Of a stretch of DNA of 14,227 nucleotides, positions 12,797 to 14,227 are shown one piece after another. Positions within the stretch are counted from its first letter, which is position 1, and each line of letters starts with the position of its first letter. The stretch covers positions 1 through 14,227 of the forward strand of contig JAOPUS010000195.1 in NCBI GenBank assembly GCA_025963345.1. The letters are read 5' to 3'. The position numbers were made by a program, and so were the translations under genes. Source of the DNA: Blastococcus sp. GTDB lineage: Bacteria; Actinomycetota; Actinomycetes; Mycobacteriales; Geodermatophilaceae. The notes under the pieces were generated by a model. It saw only the letters and a program-made list of their open reading frames with translations. It was not told the origin of the DNA and searched no databases.

Positions 12797-13700
12797 CGTG
12801 CGGCGTGCCGCCGTCCGGCCAGACCGCGAGCAGGGTCCGGACCCCCGCGACCAGCGACAGGGGCCGGTCGAGCATCGGGTGGTGACCCGCGTCGGGCAGG
12901 TCGACCACCGGAAGGTGCCCGGTGACCAGTCCGGCCGTCTCCCCGGCCATCGCCGGACTGACCAGGCCCTTCTCGCACCGGAACAGCGCGACGGGCGTCG
13001 TCAGCTGGGGCAGCATCTGGGTGAGCAGGGGGCGCGTCCCCCAGAACTTCGGGTCGAACTTCCACCGCCACCCGTCGCTGTCCTGTCGCAGCGACCCGCG
13101 GGCGACGTGGTCCCGGACGTAGGGGAGCAGCACGTCCTGGGCCGGGATGGTCCAGAATCGCGTCATCGCGTCATCGCGTCATCGCGTCATCGCCTCGTCG
13201 GCAGTCGCGTACGGACGGTGCGGTCGCTGCCGGTCGCGCAGCCGCTCGTCCTCCGGCGGCTGCCGGTCGATGGGCGAGTCGATGACCGCGACGCCCGAGA
13301 CGGTCCCGGGGTGCTCGACCCCGATGGTCAGGGCCACCCACCCGCCCATGCTGTGGCCCAGGACGACGGGGCGGTCGAGACCCTCGGCCGCGGCCACGGC
13401 GACGACTTCCCGGGCCCACTGCTTCATGTCGTAGGGGTCCCGCCGGCCGCTGTCGCCGTGCCCGGTGAGGTCCACCGCGACGACCCGGTGCGAGTGCAGC
13501 TGCGGCGCGATGTGGTCCCACCAGCCCGAATGCGCTGCCCCGCCGTGCACCAGTACGAGGCTGGGCAGCGATCGGTCGCCCCACACCCGGTAGTGGACGC
13601 GTGCGCCCTCGACCTCGACGTCCCGGTGTTCCGGTGCTGCGGCGAGCGCTTGCGTGAACCAGTCGGGGGCGGCAGCCTCTTCGGCTCCGGGGCGGGACAT
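12789..13700 (-). pseudogene. Alpha/beta hydrolase split by an in-frame stop within an 8-bp tandem repeat
   Basis: The ATG at 13700 (AAGGAG 6 bases upstream) starts MSRPGAEEAAAPDWFTQALA. The oxyanion HGG is at 52-54 (LVLVHGGAAHSGWWD) and the nucleophile elbow GHSMGGW holds Ser117. After YATADEAMTR (173 residues) a TGA at 13181-13179 stops translation. Four codons later (RDDA) the same frame resumes MTRFWTIPAQDVLLPYVRDH and continues 125 residues to 12789, with the expected catalytic His in LPDAGHHPMLDRP. Both halves stay in one frame, total 302 residues, a normal hydrolase length. The stop is made by four copies of ATGACGCG where one copy would read straight through. Neither half alone has a full catalytic triad. 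Whether reinitiation or readthrough gives some product is unknown. Substrate is not predictable. Confidence 0.82.
13159..13190. repeat. Four tandem copies of an 8-bp unit inside the hydrolase gene
   Basis: The + strand unit CGCGTCAT (ATGACGCG in gene direction) occurs four times without variation. Each gene-direction copy contains ATG and, joined to the copy before it, a TGA overlapping that ATG (ATGA). Copies one to three therefore each encode Met-Thr-Arg-stop, and only the fourth ATG reads on into the C-terminal half. Confidence 0.95.
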
Positions 13701-13845
13701 GCGGAACTCCTTCTGCTGCAACCCGCCGGGCGGTCGGCGCGGGCAGACCCACGCTACCCAGCGCAGTTCCGGCCGCTCCGATGAGGACCGGCCGGCGACG
13801 ACGTCTGAACACAATGACGGGGTCACCACCGAGAAGGGGCACACC

Positions 13846-14151
13846 ATGAGTCGAACACCTGCGGGCAGGACGACGAGCGGGCCGCTCGACGCGGAGTTCA
13901 CGGCGACGATGGTCCGGAGCCCGGCCGCGGGCGGATGGACCTACGTGCAGATGCCCGGGTCCGCCCACTACTTCGGGACCCGCGGCCTGGTGAAGGTCCG
14001 CGGCAGCGTCGACGGGCACCCGTTCGAGAGCTCGTTCATGGCGATGGGCGACGGGACGCACAAGCTGCCGGTGCGGTCCGACGTCCGGAAGGCGATCGGA
14101 AAGCAGGCCGGTGACACGGTGACCGTGCACCTCGAGGAGCGCCTCGGCTGA
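13846..14151 (+). CDS. DUF1905 domain protein
   Basis: A 101-residue protein with one DUF1905 domain, a small beta-barrel of unknown function common in actinobacteria. The core is LDAEFTATMVRSPAAGGWTY, GTRGLVKVRGSVDGHPFESS, FMAMGDGTHKLPVRSDVRKA and GKQAGDTVTVHLEERL, all in the usual order. GAGAAGGGG lies 6 bases before the ATG. No signal peptide or membrane segment is seen. It diverges from the split hydrolase across 145 bases, in which I recognise no further feature. Confidence 0.9.
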   Translation: MSRTPAGRTTSGPLDAEFTATMVRSPAAGGWTYVQMPGSAHYFGTRGLVKVRGSVDGHPFESSFMAMGDGTHKLPVRSDVRKAIGKQAGDTVTVHLEERLG

Positions 14152-14168
14152 CCGTCTCCGGGGAGGGG

Positions 14169-14227
14169 TCAGCGGGTGCTCCGCGAGGGGAGCAGCCCCT
14201 CCTCGTGGTCGAGCTCGCGCTCCAGTT
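14169..14227 (-). CDS. 3' end of an unidentified gene entering from the right edge
   Basis: On the minus strand the frame LERELDHEEGLLPSRSTR ends at TGA 14171-14169. Third codon positions are nearly all G or C and the end is hydrophilic, as for a C-terminal tail. It is convergent with the DUF1905 gene, 17 bases apart. Only 18 residues are visible, so the product cannot be named. Confidence 0.5.
   Translation of the reverse strand, partial: LERELDHEEGLLPSRSTR

Noticed and set aside
13159..13190. CRISPR-like or phase-variable frame switching by repeat number
   Set aside because: The units are contiguous with no spacers, so not CRISPR. Classical frame switching also fails: every copy number above one gives the same stop codon, so only contraction to one copy would restore the ORF.
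14184..14210. GAGGGG/CCCCTC hairpin near the right edge
   Set aside because: It is short and lies inside the apparent coding end of the minus-strand gene, so it is more likely codon composition than a terminator.

Overview
The window is very GC-rich with strong G/C bias at third codon positions, frequent GTG starts and several probable leaderless genes. The protein types point to a high-GC actinobacterium. The families recall soil and stone actinobacteria such as Geodermatophilaceae, but that placement is inference from recalled family resemblance. No rRNA, tRNA, CRISPR array, transposase or phage gene is visible.

Layout. (1) Positions 1-2215 hold, on the minus strand, an ECF sigma factor with a SnoaL-like C-terminal domain followed closely by pyridoxal kinase pdxY; a VOC-fold gene diverges from the sigma gene. 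The shared intergenic carries a good match to an ECF41-type promoter pointing at the sigma gene, which suggests autoregulation. (2) Positions 2216-3067 are two decayed genes, an SRPBCC-fold protein and an AraC-type regulator, with deletions and frameshifts. (3) Positions 3208-5211 encode a large intact S41-type peptidase. It is followed by the scar of a CtpE-like P-type ATPase reduced to its two ends, a hypothetical gene and a GNAT acetyltransferase. (4) Positions 6847-8839 are a sulfur-related block. A rhodanese and a cysteine dioxygenase (4-base overlap) lie behind a 26-residue leader peptide of the actinobacterial VDLxRVxSAxC type. A small Rv1284-like beta-carbonic anhydrase diverges from them. 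A 28-bp imperfect palindrome lies over both divergent promoters. (5) Positions 8914-12755 are an acyl-CoA block: a broken acyl-CoA dehydrogenase diverging from an intact row of CaiB/BaiF (racemase-type) protein, enoyl-CoA hydratase and thiolase, closed by a strong bidirectional hairpin. (6) Positions 12789-14227 hold an alpha/beta hydrolase split by four copies of an 8-bp repeat, a DUF1905 protein and the 3' end of an unidentified gene.

Two themes stand out. First, five genes in 14 kb are broken (SRPBCC, AraC, P-type ATPase, acyl-CoA dehydrogenase, alpha/beta hydrolase), several by internal deletions that sequencing error alone would not explain. Second, the cysteine dioxygenase and carbonic anhydrase locus has layered control: a palindromic operator, divergent promoters, a leader peptide with a near-terminal cysteine and perhaps a second Cys-rich leader on the other side. 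I see no clear wholly new defence or mobile system. The most unusual structures are the repeat-split hydrolase with its chain of overlapping stop and start codons, and the divergent sulfur control region.
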